64,000 nucleotides of DNA from Sphingomonas baiyangensis (lineage in GTDB: Bacteria; Pseudomonadota; Alphaproteobacteria; Sphingomonadales; Sphingomonadaceae): contig NZ_SWKR01000002.1 of NCBI RefSeq assembly GCF_005144715.1, positions 2,036,227 through 2,100,226 on the forward strand, written 5' to 3'. Shown one piece after another: positions 36,148 through 45,511 of this stretch. Positions within the stretch are counted from its first letter, which is position 1, and each line of letters opens with the position of its first letter. The notes under the pieces were generated by a model. It was not told the origin of the DNA. It did not search any database and worked only from the letters and a program-made list of their open reading frames with translations. The position numbers and the translations under genes are program-made.

Positions 36148-36714
36148 TCAATCCGCCGCCTTGGCGACGCCTACCAGCGCCGGGCGCAGCAGCCGGTCGC
36201 GGATCATGTAGCCGGCCTGCACCTCCTGCACGATCGTGCCCGGCGCGTGCTCGGCCGTCGGCACCTCGAACATCGCTTGGTGGCGATTGGGGTCGAGCGT
36301 CGCGCCGCCCGTCTCGATGCGGCTGATGCCGTGGCGTGCGAACACGCTGTCGAGCTCGCGGCCGGTCGCCTCGAGCCCCACCACGAGCCCCTTGAACTTG
36401 TCGTCGTCGCGCAGCTCCTGCGGGATGGCCGAGAGTGCGCGCGTAAGATTGTCGGCAACGCTCAGCACGTCACGCGCGAAGGCCGTCGCCGCATAGGTGC
36501 GCGCATCGGCGGCTTCCTTCTCGGCGCGGCGGCGGACATTCTGCGTCTCGGCCTGCGCGTAGAGCACGGCCTTGCGCGCTTCCTCGAGCTCGGCCTCGAG
36601 CGCCGTCGCGCGATCATGCTCGGCGACTTCGGGTGCGGCGTCGGCGGTCGCTTCGCGCAGGTCGCCATCGTCGGTTGCGGGCGCGGAGGCCTCGCCATGC
36701 GGTTGTTCGGTCAT
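36148..36714 (-). CDS. grpE: Nucleotide exchange factor GrpE
   Basis: A 188-residue GrpE. A charged N-terminal tail is followed by a long coiled-coil (EELEEARKAVLYAQAETQNVR, about 42-62 in part) and a C-terminal beta domain with the signature HQAMFEVPTAEHAPGTIVQE (about 144-163). GrpE releases ADP from DnaK. It is encoded 16 bp downstream of hrcA and probably shares its heat-shock control. Confidence 0.96.
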   Translation of the reverse strand: MTEQPHGEASAPATDDGDLREATADAAPEVAEHDRATALEAELEEARKAVLYAQAETQNVRRRAEKEAADARTYAATAFARDVLSVADNLTRALSAIPQELRDDDKFKGLVVGLEATGRELDSVFARHGISRIETGGATLDPNRHQAMFEVPTAEHAPGTIVQEVQAGYMIRDRLLRPALVGVAKAAD

Positions 36715-36730
36715 GCTTCCCTGTTGTTCG

Positions 36731-37771
36731 TCAGCTCAAGAGCCGCGCCATCGTCGCGGCAGTGAAATCCACCATGGGCACGACGCGCGCATAGTTCAAC
36801 CGAGTAGGTCCGATCACGCCCACCACGCCGACCACGCGGCCGTCCATCGCACGCACCGGCTTGGCGATGACCGACGAGCCCGAGAGCGCGAACAGCTTGT
36901 TCTCCGAACCGATGAAGATGCGCGCGGCATCGCCCTCGCGCGCCGAATCGAGCAGACGGGCGATCTCCTCCTTGCCTTCGAGCTGGTCGAGCAGCTGGCG
37001 TACGCGCTCGAGATCCTCGGCGGCGGCGGTGTCGATCAGCCGCGCCTGGCCGCGCACGATGAGCACCGGGCGCTTGTCGCCATCCTCGCTCCACACCGCC
37101 AGCCCGCGCGCGATGAGGTCGCGCGCGGCGGCGTCGAGCTGCGCGCGTTCGCGCGCGATCTGGCGCGCGATCCCCTCGCGCGCTTGGCTCAGCGTCTGCC
37201 CGGCGAGCGTCGCCGACAGATAGTTCGCCGCCTGTTCGAGCGCCGATGGCGTGATGCCCGGCGGCAGATCGATCACGCGATTCTCGACCGATCCGTCGTC
37301 GCCGACGATCACCGCGAGCGCGCGATCGTGGCTGAGCGGCACGAAACCCACCTGCCGCAGCACCGGCTCGCGCTTGGGCACTAGCACCAGCCCCGCGCAT
37401 GCCGACAGGCCCGAGAGCACCGCAGTGGTATTGGCGATCGCGTCTTCCACCGGCCCGCGCTCGCCCGCCTCGCGCTCGATCGCGGCGCGTTCCTCGGGCG
37501 ACGGCTCGTGGCTCTGCATCATCCCGTCGACGAACAGCCGGAGGCCGCTTTCGGTCGGCATCCGCCCCGCCGAGGTGTGCGGAGCGGCGAGCAGCCCGAA
37601 CTCCTCGAGATCCTGCATCACGTTGCGGATCGAGGCGGGCGAGAGGTTGAGCCCCGATATCTTAGAGAGCGTGCGCGACCCCACCGGCAGGCCGGTGTCG
37701 AGATAGGATTCGACCACGATACGAAACACGTCGCGCGCGCGATCGGTCATTTCGCGAATGGGTTGCGTCAT
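36731..37771 (-). CDS. hrcA: Heat-inducible transcription repressor HrcA
   Basis: A 346-residue HrcA. The winged helix ([19 protein letters not shown] near 40-58) with [16 protein letters not shown] marks the family, and the C-terminal GAF-like domain ends in [17 protein letters not shown]. HrcA binds CIRCE elements at groESL and dnaK operons; I see no CIRCE in this window. The ATG at 37771 is used. It is divergent from rph, a common alphaproteobacterial arrangement. Confidence 0.95.
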   Translation of the reverse strand: MTQPIREMTDRARDVFRIVVESYLDTGLPVGSRTLSKISGLNLSPASIRNVMQDLEEFGLLAAPHTSAGRMPTESGLRLFVDGMMQSHEPSPEERAAIEREAGERGPVEDAIANTTAVLSGLSACAGLVLVPKREPVLRQVGFVPLSHDRALAVIVGDDGSVENRVIDLPPGITPSALEQAANYLSATLAGQTLSQAREGIARQIARERAQLDAAARDLIARGLAVWSEDGDKRPVLIVRGQARLIDTAAAEDLERVRQLLDQLEGKEEIARLLDSAREGDAARIFIGSENKLFALSGSSVIAKPVRAMDGRVVGVVGVIGPTRLNYARVVPMVDFTAATMARLLS

Positions 37772-37905
37772 GGATGCGATGTAGGAAATCGCGCGCTGCT
37801 TGGCGAGCATTTCCCCTGCGCCACGGTCAGGCCAACAGGCAGCCCACTGGCGCTCGATACGCCTTGCGACTAGGACGCGCGCCGAACCCTTCCAGGAGAA
37901 TCCCC

Positions 37906-38622
37906 ATGCGCCCTTCCGGCCGTGCCCCCGACGAAATGCGCGCGATCACCATCGAGCCCAACTTCACCCGCCATGCCGAAGGATCGGTGCTGATCGGCTT
38001 TGGCGACACGCGCGTGCTCGTCACCGCCAGCATCGAGGAGCGCGTGCCGCCATTCCTGCGTGGCAAGGGCGAGGGCTGGGTGACGGCCGAATACGGCATG
38101 CTGCCGCGCGCGACGCATACGCGCGGCAGCCGCGAGGCGGCGAAGGGCAAGCAATCGGGGCGGACGCAGGAAATCCAGCGGCTGATCGGCCGCTCGCTGC
38201 GCGCCGTCACCGACCTCAAGGCGCTGGGCGAACGCCAGATCACGCTCGATTGCGACGTGTTGCAGGCCGATGGCGGCACGCGCACCGCCGCGATCTCGGG
38301 CGCGTGGGTGGCGCTGCGCATGGCGGTCGACACGCTGATGGCCAGCGGCAAGCTCGCGACCGATCCGATCCTGCATCAGGTCGGCGCGGTCAGCTGCGGC
38401 ATCTATCAGGGAACGGCAGTGCTCGACCTCGATTATCCCGAGGATTCGGCGGCCGATGCCGATGCCAATTTCGTGCTGCTGGGCGACGGCCGCATCGCCG
38501 AGGCGCAGGCGACCGCCGAGGGTGCCTGCTACGACGAGGAATCGCTGCTGCGCCTGCTGCGCCTCGCGCGCATCGGCTGCGATCAAATTTTCGCCGCGCA
38601 GCGCAAGGCGATCGGCCGGTGA
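37906..38622 (+). CDS. rph: Ribonuclease PH
   Basis: A 238-residue phosphorolytic exoribonuclease that trims tRNA 3' ends. Starting [12 protein letters not shown], it carries [20 protein letters not shown] near 28-47, [15 protein letters not shown] near 87-101 and the active-site stretch [18 protein letters not shown] near 114-131. AGGAG precedes the ATG at 37906. It is the first gene of an rph-rdgB-hemW operon, and its TGA overlaps the rdgB GTG. Confidence 0.97.
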   Translation: MRPSGRAPDEMRAITIEPNFTRHAEGSVLIGFGDTRVLVTASIEERVPPFLRGKGEGWVTAEYGMLPRATHTRGSREAAKGKQSGRTQEIQRLIGRSLRAVTDLKALGERQITLDCDVLQADGGTRTAAISGAWVALRMAVDTLMASGKLATDPILHQVGAVSCGIYQGTAVLDLDYPEDSAADADANFVLLGDGRIAEAQATAEGACYDEESLLRLLRLARIGCDQIFAAQRKAIGR

Positions 38623-39248
38623 GCGGCGAAGGCGGCGGCCCCCAGGCGATCCGCAAGCTGGCGCCCGGCAGGCTGGTGATCGCCAGCCACAATCCGGGCA
38701 AGGTGCGCGAGATCCGCGCATTGCTGGCACCCTATGGTATCGAGCCCGTCTCGGCTGCCGATCTCGACCTGCCCGAACCCGACGAGACGGGGACGAGCTT
38801 CGTCGCCAATGCCGAGCTGAAGGCGATGCAGGCGGCCGATCTTTCGGGCCTACCTGCGCTTGCCGACGACAGTGGGCTGTGCGTCGAGGCGCTCGGCGGC
38901 GAGCCCGGCATCTTCTCGGCGCGCTGGGCGGGACCGGGCAAGGATTTCGGCGTCGCGATGCAGGCGGTCGAGGATCGGCTTGCCGCGCTCCACCCCGCCC
39001 CGCCGCGCGACGCGCATTTCATCTGCGCGCTGGCACTCGCCTGGCCCGACGGGCATGTTGAATGGTTCGAGGGTCGCGTCGACGGCACGCTGGTATGGCC
39101 GCCGCGCGGCGCCAACGGCTTCGGCTATGACGCGATGTTCCTGCCGTTGGGCGGCAGCGAGACGTTCGGCGAGATGGACCCCGAAGCCAAGCACGCGATG
39201 AGCCACCGTGCCGACGCCTTCGCGCAGCTCGTCGCCGCGGTGTTCTGA
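38619..39248 (+). CDS. rdgB: dITP/XTP pyrophosphatase RdgB (HAM1 family)
   Basis: A 209-residue Ham1-type nucleotide-sanitising phosphatase. It begins with a GTG overlapping the rph stop (GTGA). [10 protein letters not shown] lies near 27-36, [16 protein letters not shown] with the catalytic Asp pair near 80-95, and [11 protein letters not shown] near 166-176, followed by the conserved [10 protein letters not shown]. It hydrolyses non-canonical purine triphosphates. Confidence 0.96.
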   Translation: MSGEGGGPQAIRKLAPGRLVIASHNPGKVREIRALLAPYGIEPVSAADLDLPEPDETGTSFVANAELKAMQAADLSGLPALADDSGLCVEALGGEPGIFSARWAGPGKDFGVAMQAVEDRLAALHPAPPRDAHFICALALAWPDGHVEWFEGRVDGTLVWPPRGANGFGYDAMFLPLGGSETFGEMDPEAKHAMSHRADAFAQLVAAVF

Positions 39249-39257
39249 CGCTGCCCG

Positions 39258-40373
39258 ATGCCGCCGCTCGCGCTCTATATACACTGGCCGTTCTGCGTAT
39301 CGAAATGCCCCTATTGCGACTTCAACAGCCATGTGCGCGAGGCCGTCGACCAGGCGCGCTGGTGCGATGCGCTGCTGGCGGACATGGCGCATGAGGCAGC
39401 GCTCACGGCGGGGCGGCAGGTGGGGTCGATCTTCTTCGGCGGCGGCACGCCTTCGCTGATGCCGCCCGCGACCGTCGCCGCGCTGATCGCGGCGGCCGAT
39501 CGCCACTGGGGGCTGGCGCCCGATTGCGAGATCACGCTCGAGGCCAACCCATCGTCGGTCGAGGCGGCGCGCTTCGCCGATATCGCGGCGGCGGGCGTCA
39601 ACCGCGTGTCGCTGGGGTTGCAGGCATTGGACGATGCCGCGCTCGCCTTTCTCGGCCGCGCGCATTCGGTGGCCGAAGGGCTGGCCGCGCTCGATACCGC
39701 GCAGGCGGCCTTCGCGCGCGTGTCGTTCGACCTCATCTATGCGCTGCCCGGCCAGCCGATCGCGGCGTGGGAAGCCGAGCTTGCCCGCGCGCTCGCCTTC
39801 GGCACCGAGCATTTGTCGCTTTACCAGCTCACCATCGAGCCCGGCACGCGGTTCGCGACGCTCGCGGCGAAGGGCGATCTGGTGATCCCCGATGCCGATG
39901 CCGCCGCCGACCTGTTCGAGACGACGCGAAGCATGACGCGCGCCGCGGGGCTGCCCGCCTATGAGGTCTCGAACCACGCCCGCCCCGGCGCCGAGAGCCG
40001 CCACAACCTGACCTATTGGCGCTATGCCGATTATGCCGGCATCGGACCCGGCGCGCATGGCCGGCGCGGCGGGCTGGCGACGCAGCGCCGCCGCAAGCCC
40101 GAGAACTGGCTAGCCGCCGTCGATCGCAACGGCCACGGCATCGAAGCCGAAGACGCGCTCGATCCTGGCACCCGCGCGACCGAGGCGCTGCTGATGGGGC
40201 TGCGGCTGGCCGAAGGCGTCGAACTGACGGCGATTGCCGGCGCGGTGGACGAACGCGCGGTGGCGCTGCTGGCGAAGCAGGGCCTGCTCGTGCGCGACGG
40301 AACGCACCTTCGCGCCACCGACGCCGGGATGCCCGTGCTCGAAGCCATCCTGCGCGAGATAGCGCTGACGTAA
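39258..40373 (+). CDS. hemW: Radical SAM heme chaperone HemW
   Basis: A 371-residue radical SAM protein. The cluster motif CVSKCPYC (C-x3-C-x2-C, residues 13-20) precedes GGGTPSL near 62 and EANPSS near 97. It has the C-terminal HemW domain (HNLTYWRYADYAGIGPGAHG near 249-268). HemW proteins lack the extra Cys that follows the CxxxCxxC of HemN (here the next residues are DFNSH), consistent with a heme chaperone rather than coproporphyrinogen oxidase. It ends the rph-rdgB operon. Confidence 0.93.
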   Translation: MPPLALYIHWPFCVSKCPYCDFNSHVREAVDQARWCDALLADMAHEAALTAGRQVGSIFFGGGTPSLMPPATVAALIAAADRHWGLAPDCEITLEANPSSVEAARFADIAAAGVNRVSLGLQALDDAALAFLGRAHSVAEGLAALDTAQAAFARVSFDLIYALPGQPIAAWEAELARALAFGTEHLSLYQLTIEPGTRFATLAAKGDLVIPDADAAADLFETTRSMTRAAGLPAYEVSNHARPGAESRHNLTYWRYADYAGIGPGAHGRRGGLATQRRRKPENWLAAVDRNGHGIEAEDALDPGTRATEALLMGLRLAEGVELTAIAGAVDERAVALLAKQGLLVRDGTHLRATDAGMPVLEAILREIALT

Positions 40374-40447
40374 ACCTCCCCGGCACGCGGAGGCGGACGG
40401 CTGGAGGCTTGCGGCCGAACACGCACCGCCCGTGGCCGAACCCCTCC

Positions 40448-40464
40448 ACCAGCCTGCGGCTGGT
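40448..40464. terminator. Stem-loop between convergent hemW and LpoA-like genes
   Basis: ACCAGCC-tgc-GGCTGGT forms a perfect 7-bp stem with a 3-base loop in the 122-bp gap between two convergent genes. There is no T run, so it would work as a factor-assisted bidirectional terminator or as part of a short intergenic repeat. The pyrimidine-rich flanks (CCCCTCC, CCCCCTCCCC) look like a dispersed repeat family. Confidence 0.4.
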
Positions 40465-40495
40465 CCCCCTCCCCGTAGCGGGAAGGTGTTCGCGC

Positions 40496-41701
40496 CTATC
40501 GCCCGAAGCTCTTGGGCGCGGGACTGACCGTTACGGTGCTGCCGCCGCGCACCTCGTGCACCGCCAGCGCGCGTTCGGCGATGCCGTCGCGGCCGAAGCG
40601 GAACGGGCCGTCGAGGCCGGCGAAGCCGTCGCGATCGGTCAGGCGCGATACCGGAAAGGGCGATCCGACCCGCCAGTCGCGCGCGATCCGCACCGTCAGC
40701 AGCACCGCGTCATAGCCCATGCTTGAAAGCCGGAACGGCGCGGCGCCGAAGCGCTGGCGGTATTTGCCCGCATATTGGCGATACAGGTCGTTTTCGACGC
40801 TGGCATACCAGGCGCCGCCCAGCGCGGCATTGCCGCCGAGCGCCGAATCGGTGTTCCATAATTCGGTGCCGAGCACGCGCGCACCCTTGCCCGCCGGCGT
40901 GCGGCGCAGCACCGGCACCGCGCCCGCCGCCGTCTGCGCACCATCGGCGATCAGCACTGCCTGATAGGGCGAGGTCGCCGCCAGCCGCGTGATCGCGGCC
41001 GAAATGGCGCTGGCCGAGCGGTCATAGGTCTGGAGACCCACCACCTGCCCGCCGGCATCCTCGACCGCGCGCAGAAAGCTGGTCGAGGCGCGCTGGCCAT
41101 AGAGTCCGCTCGGCACGAGCCCGGCGAACTGGCTGACGCCCGCCGAGCGCGCATGCGCGACGATGCGCTCGATCGACTGCGCCGGCGTATAGCCCATGAT
41201 GAACGCACCATCGCCCGCCACGTCGGTATCGTTCGAGAAGCTGAGCACCGGCACCGCCGCGCGCCGTGCGATCGGCGCCACCGCGCGTACGTCCTCGCTG
41301 AGCAGCGGCCCCAGAATCAGGCGGTTGCCGTCGCGAATCGCCGCCTGTGCAGCTGCCGCCGCCCCGCGTGCGGTATCGTAGTTGGTGATGCGCACGTCCT
41401 CGCTGCGCGTATCGAGCAGCGCGAGCTGCGTCGCGTTGGCCAGGCTCTGCCCGACGCGCGCGTTGGTGCCCGTCAGCGGCACCAGCAGCGCGATGCGGTG
41501 GCGCGCCGCATCCTGCGGCAGGCCGGGCGTTACCGGACCGGGCTCGACGGGGCGCGGCCGATCGACGGGCGGGGGGCCTTCGGCGGGGGGTGCGCCGCGC
41601 GGCACGAGGCTGGCGCAGCCCGAGACGAGCAGCGCGCCCGCCATCGCGGCCAGCCGGAGGAAGCCCATGCCCCGTTGCGGAACCGATAGTGCCTCTGCCA
41701 T
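40496..41701 (-). CDS. LpoA/YraM-like penicillin-binding protein activator (lipoprotein)
   Basis: A 401-residue lipoprotein. The lipobox LLVSGCASL lies near residues 25-33, followed by a Pro-rich linker (PPPVDRPRPVEPGPVTPG) and a periplasmic-binding-protein fold (HRIALLVPLTGTNARVGQSL, LILGPLLSEDVRAVAPIA, VPVLSFSNDTD). It lies beside rsmI and yraN, the same neighbourhood as LpoA in other proteobacteria, which activates PBP1A. It is divergent from rsmI with only 12 bp between start codons. The longer upstream frame of over 700 residues is an artefact. Confidence 0.88.
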   Translation of the reverse strand: MAEALSVPQRGMGFLRLAAMAGALLVSGCASLVPRGAPPAEGPPPVDRPRPVEPGPVTPGLPQDAARHRIALLVPLTGTNARVGQSLANATQLALLDTRSEDVRITNYDTARGAAAAAQAAIRDGNRLILGPLLSEDVRAVAPIARRAAVPVLSFSNDTDVAGDGAFIMGYTPAQSIERIVAHARSAGVSQFAGLVPSGLYGQRASTSFLRAVEDAGGQVVGLQTYDRSASAISAAITRLAATSPYQAVLIADGAQTAAGAVPVLRRTPAGKGARVLGTELWNTDSALGGNAALGGAWYASVENDLYRQYAGKYRQRFGAAPFRLSSMGYDAVLLTVRIARDWRVGSPFPVSRLTDRDGFAGLDGPFRFGRDGIAERALAVHEVRGGSTVTVSPAPKSFGR

Positions 41702-41713
41702 GTCACTCCCCTG

Positions 41714-42568
41714 ATGAACGCCCAACTCTCGCCCGGTCTCTATATCGTCGCCACGCCGATCGGCAATCTCGGTGACCTGTCGCCGCGCGCCGCGCATATA
41801 CTCGCCCAAGCCGATGTAATCGCGGTGGAAGACAGCCGGGTGACGGCGACGCTGCTGCGCCATATCGGCGCGAAGCGACCGATGACACCCTATCACGATC
41901 ACAATGCCGATGCGGTGCGCCCCGGCCTGATCGCGCGCATGGGGCGTGAAGTTGTGGCGCTGGTGTCCGATGCCGGCACGCCGCTCATCTCCGATCCCGG
42001 CTTCAAGCTGGTGCGCGATGCGCGCGCGGCGGGCCATGCCGTCGTCACCATCCCCGGCCCCTGTGCGGCGGTGGCGGCGCTGACGCTGGCGGGCCTGCCG
42101 ACCGATCGCTTCTTCTTCCTCGGCTTCCTGCCGTCGAAGCAGCAGGCGCGCGCCGAGGCGATCGCCGAAGTGGCGAACGTGCGCGCGACGCTGGTGCTCT
42201 ACGAATCGGGACCGCGCCTCGCCGCCTGTCTCGCCGCGCTGGCCGAAGGGCTGGGCGACCGCGAGGCGGGCGTCGCGCGCGAGATCACCAAGCGGTTCGA
42301 GGAATGCGTGACGGACACGCTGTCGTCGCTCGCCGCGCGCTATGCCGATGCGCCGCCCAAGGGCGAGATCGTCATCGCCGTCGCCCCGCCCGGCGAAGCG
42401 CCGCCGCCCACCGGGGAGGATGCCGACGCTGCACTTATCGAGGCACTCGAACGGCTGCCGGCCTCGAAGGCGGCGGGCGAAGTGTCGAAGCGGCTGGGGC
42501 TCGATCGCAAGGCGCTCTATGCGCGCGCGATGGCGTTGAAGGCGCCCGCGCGCGAAGACGACGCTTGA
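41714..42568 (+). CDS. rsmI: 16S rRNA (cytidine-1402-2'-O)-methyltransferase RsmI
   Basis: A 284-residue tetrapyrrole-methylase-fold enzyme. Features are GLYIVATPIGNLGDLSPRA at 8-26, VEDSRVT near 38, VALVSDAGTPLISDPGFKLV near 80-99 and IPGPCAAVAALTLAGL near 112-127. It methylates C1402 of 16S rRNA in the P-site. No Shine-Dalgarno is seen in the 12 bases before the ATG. Its TGA overlaps the TTG of yraN (TTGA). Confidence 0.95.
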   Translation: MNAQLSPGLYIVATPIGNLGDLSPRAAHILAQADVIAVEDSRVTATLLRHIGAKRPMTPYHDHNADAVRPGLIARMGREVVALVSDAGTPLISDPGFKLVRDARAAGHAVVTIPGPCAAVAALTLAGLPTDRFFFLGFLPSKQQARAEAIAEVANVRATLVLYESGPRLAACLAALAEGLGDREAGVAREITKRFEECVTDTLSSLAARYADAPPKGEIVIAVAPPGEAPPPTGEDADAALIEALERLPASKAAGEVSKRLGLDRKALYARAMALKAPAREDDA

Positions 42569-42918
42569 ACGATCGCCGCGCCGCCGACGTGCGCGGCCGT
42601 GCGGGCGAGGAGCAGGCCGCCGCCTTTCTCGCGACGCGCGGCTGGACGATCCTAGCCACGCGCGTCCGCACGCCTGCCGGCGAGGTCGATCTCGTCGCGC
42701 ATCGCCCCGGCCTCGTCGCCTTTGTCGAGGTGAAGGTCCGCGCCACCCGTGCGGCACGCGACATGGCGATCGACGAACGCCGCCTCGCGCGCGTCGCGGC
42801 CGCCGCCGAAGTGCTGATGCCGCGCTTCTGCACCGCGGGTGAGGACATGCGCGTCGACGTCGTGCTGCTGTGCCCCGGCACACCGCCGGTCCATATCGAG
42901 AATGCGTGGATCGGGTGA
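42565..42918 (+). CDS. yraN: YraN/UPF0102-family endonuclease-like protein
   Basis: A 117-residue UPF0102 protein with the nuclease-like core GEVDLVAHRPGLVAFVEVKVR near residues 37-57 (D and E-x-K as in Holliday-junction resolvases). It begins with a TTG that overlaps the rsmI stop codon. RsmI-YraN is a conserved pair. The function is not established; a role in DNA repair or uptake is suggested for the fold. Confidence 0.9.
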   Translation: MNDRRAADVRGRAGEEQAAAFLATRGWTILATRVRTPAGEVDLVAHRPGLVAFVEVKVRATRAARDMAIDERRLARVAAAAEVLMPRFCTAGEDMRVDVVLLCPGTPPVHIENAWIG

Positions 42919-42970
42919 CTTTCGAGCACGGCGCGCCTAGAGGCCGGTCGAACCCATGGAGCCGAGCCCG

Positions 42971-43930
42971 ATGCCGCTGACCGTCGCCGTACAGATGGAC
43001 CCGATCGCCGGCATCAACATCGCCGGCGATTCGACCTTCGCGCTGATGCTCGCCGCGCAGGCGCGCGGGCACCGGCTGTTCCATTACACCGCCGACCAGC
43101 TCAACTGGTCCGACGGGCAGCTGTGGGTGCATGCCCGCCCCGTCGAGGTGCGCGCGGTCGCGGGCGATCACTTCACGCTCGGCGATCCCGTCCGCCTCGA
43201 TCTGGGCGACGAGGCCGATGTCGTGCTGATGCGGCAGGATCCGCCCTTCGACCTGGGCTACATCACAGCCACGCACCTGCTCGAACGGATCAGCGACCGG
43301 ACGCTGGTAGTCAACGATCCGCGCGAAGTGCGCAACGCGCCCGAAAAGGTCTGGGTGCTCGATTATGCGCGCTTCATGCCGCCCACGCTGGTGACGCGCG
43401 ATCTCGCAGAGGCGCGCGCGTTTCTGGACCAGCACGGCGCGATCGTGGTGAAGCCGCTGCACGGAAACGGCGGCAAGGCGATCTTCAAGGTCGATGCCGG
43501 CGGCCAGAACCTGTCGGCGCTGATCGAGGTGTTCAACATGACGTGGCGCGAGCCGCACATGGTACAGGCGTTCCTTCCCGGCGTGGCGAAGGGCGACAAG
43601 CGCATCGTGCTGGTCGACGGCGAAGTCGCGGGCGCGATCAACCGCCTCCCCGGCGAAGGCGAAATCCGGTCGAACCTCGCGGTCGGCGGATCGGCCGAAG
43701 CCACCGAGCTCACGCCGCGCGAGCGCGAGATCAGCGCCGCGCTCGCGCCCGAACTCAGGCGGCGCGGCCTCATCTTCGTCGGCATCGACGTGATCGGCGG
43801 CGAATGGCTGACCGAGATCAACGTGACCAGCCCCACCGGCATCGTCGCGATCGATCGCTTCAACGGCACCGATACGGCCGCGCGCATCTGGGACGCCATC
43901 GACGCGCGGCTGGCGGCGCGCGGAGCGTGA
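42971..43930 (+). CDS. gshB: Glutathione synthetase
   Basis: A 319-residue ATP-grasp ligase joining gamma-Glu-Cys and Gly. It has VAVQMDPIAGINIAGDSTF at 4-22, LMRQDPPFDLGYITATHLLE near 83, IVVKPLHGNGGKAIFK near 157-172 and VGIDVIGGEWLTEINVTSPTG near 274-294. The ATG at 42971 is preferred to 42956 because GGAG lies between them at the right distance. It follows yraN by about 50 bp. The GST-like genes in the window would use its product. Confidence 0.96.
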   Translation: MPLTVAVQMDPIAGINIAGDSTFALMLAAQARGHRLFHYTADQLNWSDGQLWVHARPVEVRAVAGDHFTLGDPVRLDLGDEADVVLMRQDPPFDLGYITATHLLERISDRTLVVNDPREVRNAPEKVWVLDYARFMPPTLVTRDLAEARAFLDQHGAIVVKPLHGNGGKAIFKVDAGGQNLSALIEVFNMTWREPHMVQAFLPGVAKGDKRIVLVDGEVAGAINRLPGEGEIRSNLAVGGSAEATELTPREREISAALAPELRRRGLIFVGIDVIGGEWLTEINVTSPTGIVAIDRFNGTDTAARIWDAIDARLAARGA

Positions 43931-43988
43931 ACCGCGCCCCTCCCATCCCTTATCCTTCGCCGGCACTTTCAAGGACTGACACCGCCAC

Positions 43989-44588
43989 ATGACCGACCGC
44001 CTGATCGATCTCGTCGAAGCCTGGGGCTATATCGGCATCGCCATCGCCATGTTCCTCGAGAATGTTTTTCCGCCCATTCCGAGCGAAGTCATCATGGGGC
44101 TGACGGGCATGGCGGTGGCCGATGGCCGCCTCGATTTCGGCGGCGCGGTGCTTGCCGGCACGCTGGGCGCGGTGGCGGGCAATTATGTCTGGTACGTCAT
44201 TGGGCAGGTGGTGGGCTATGCGCGTTTCCGCCCGATCATCGATCGCTGGGGCCGCTGGCTGACGCTCGACTGGGCCGAGGTCGAAAAGATCGTCGGCATC
44301 TTCACGCGCTATGATCGCGTCATCGTGTTCTGGGCGCGCTTCCTGCCCACCGTGCGCACGATGATCTCGCTGCCCGCGGGCATGCTGCGCATGAAGCTCT
44401 GGAAATTCCTGTTCTGGACGACGCTTGGCACCGCGATCTGGAACTGCGTGCTGATCGGCGCGGGATATATCCTCAAGAACGAGTTCGGCCAGTTCGAACA
44501 ATATTACGGCCCCGTCGCGCTGGTGCTGATCGGTGCGGTAGTGCTGCTCTATCTCTACCGCGTGTTCACCTGGCGCCCCAAGCAATAG
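43989..44588 (+). CDS. DedA-family membrane protein
   Basis: A 199-residue DedA/VTT-domain protein. FLENVFPPIPSEVIMGLTG at 21-39 includes the family E...P.P.E motif, and FWARFLPTVRTMISLPAGMLRM at about 118-139 holds the R-x3-P...PAG motif. DedA proteins take part in lipid scrambling/undecaprenyl-phosphate recycling and proton homeostasis. Last gene of the rsmI-yraN-gshB group; tail-to-tail with xerC. Confidence 0.94.
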   Translation: MTDRLIDLVEAWGYIGIAIAMFLENVFPPIPSEVIMGLTGMAVADGRLDFGGAVLAGTLGAVAGNYVWYVIGQVVGYARFRPIIDRWGRWLTLDWAEVEKIVGIFTRYDRVIVFWARFLPTVRTMISLPAGMLRMKLWKFLFWTTLGTAIWNCVLIGAGYILKNEFGQFEQYYGPVALVLIGAVVLLYLYRVFTWRPKQ

Positions 44589-44595
44589 GCAGCAG

Positions 44596-45507
44596 TCACG
44601 CGCGCGGATGCGCGTTGCGATAGACGTCGAGCAGATGCGCGGCATCGACGGCGGTATAGATCTGCGTCGAGCCAAGGCTGGCATGGCCAAGCAGCTCCTG
44701 GAGCGAGCGCAGATCGGCGCCGCGCCCCAGCAGATGCGTGGCGAAGCTGTGGCGCAGCGCATGCGGCGTCGTCCGCTCGCCAAGCCCCAGCCGCGCCCGC
44801 GCCTTGCGCACGCTCACGCGCACCACGCCGGGCGACAGCGCCCCGCCCTTGGCGCCGCGAAACAACGGCAGGTCGCGCGCCATCGGCCAGGGACATTCGG
44901 CGACATAGTGCTCGATCGCGACGCGCACCTGCGGCAGCAATGGCACGATGCGCGTCTTGCCGCGCTTGCCCGTCACCGCCAGCGTCTCGCCGAGCGGCAG
45001 CGACGCGCCGGTCAGTGCCAGCGCCTCGCCGATGCGCAGACCCGCGCCGTAGAGCAGCAGCAGTACCGCGAAGTCGCGTAAGCCGATCCACGGCTCGGCG
45101 GCGTCCTCGTCGACTTCCTCGGCGAGCGCCACCGCCTCGTCGGGCGCGATCGGGCGCGGCACGCCCTTGCCGACGCGCGGCCCTTTGAGACGCGGCGCTT
45201 CGACACCGGCAAAGGCAAGGAAGGCCCGCACCGCCGACAATTCGCGCGCGGTCGAGGCATTGGCCAGCCCCTCGCCGCGCCGTGCGGCGAGATAGGCGCG
45301 CACATCGGCAGTGGTGATCGCCGCAAGCGCGCGCGCATCGACCGCGCCGCCCCAATGCCGCGCGAGGAACGCCGTCAGTCGTTCGGCGGTGGCACCATAA
45401 GCGCGCACCGTATGCGCCGAGCGCCGCCGGTCGCGCGCAAGATGCCGGGCAAAGGCGAGCGGCAGCGGCGTACTGCCTATAACGGCATCGTCGCCAGCCG
45501 CCGCCAT
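44596..45507 (-). CDS. xerC: Tyrosine recombinase XerC
   Basis: A 303-residue tyrosine recombinase with a SAM-like N-terminal domain and a catalytic domain. Catalytic residues are R in YGAGLRIGEAL (about 159), K in TGKRGKTRIVPL, H-x2-R in TPHALRHSFATHLL (about 247-250), H in LLGHASL (about 272) and Y in TQIYTAV (about 282). It resolves chromosome dimers with XerD at dif. It sits 4 bp behind fsa, and no dif-like site was searched beyond this window. Confidence 0.94.
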   Translation of the reverse strand: MAAAGDDAVIGSTPLPLAFARHLARDRRRSAHTVRAYGATAERLTAFLARHWGGAVDARALAAITTADVRAYLAARRGEGLANASTARELSAVRAFLAFAGVEAPRLKGPRVGKGVPRPIAPDEAVALAEEVDEDAAEPWIGLRDFAVLLLLYGAGLRIGEALALTGASLPLGETLAVTGKRGKTRIVPLLPQVRVAIEHYVAECPWPMARDLPLFRGAKGGALSPGVVRVSVRKARARLGLGERTTPHALRHSFATHLLGRGADLRSLQELLGHASLGSTQIYTAVDAAHLLDVYRNAHPRA

Positions 45508-45511
45508 CGCC

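Noticed and set aside
36148..37905. CIRCE operator near hrcA-grpE
   Set aside because: No TTAGCACTC-N9-GAGTGCTAA type repeat is seen upstream of hrcA or grpE.
41702..43990. Upstream extension of the LpoA-like frame to over 1100 codons
   Set aside because: It would run antisense through gshB, yraN and rsmI; the lipoprotein signal at 41701 gives the real start.
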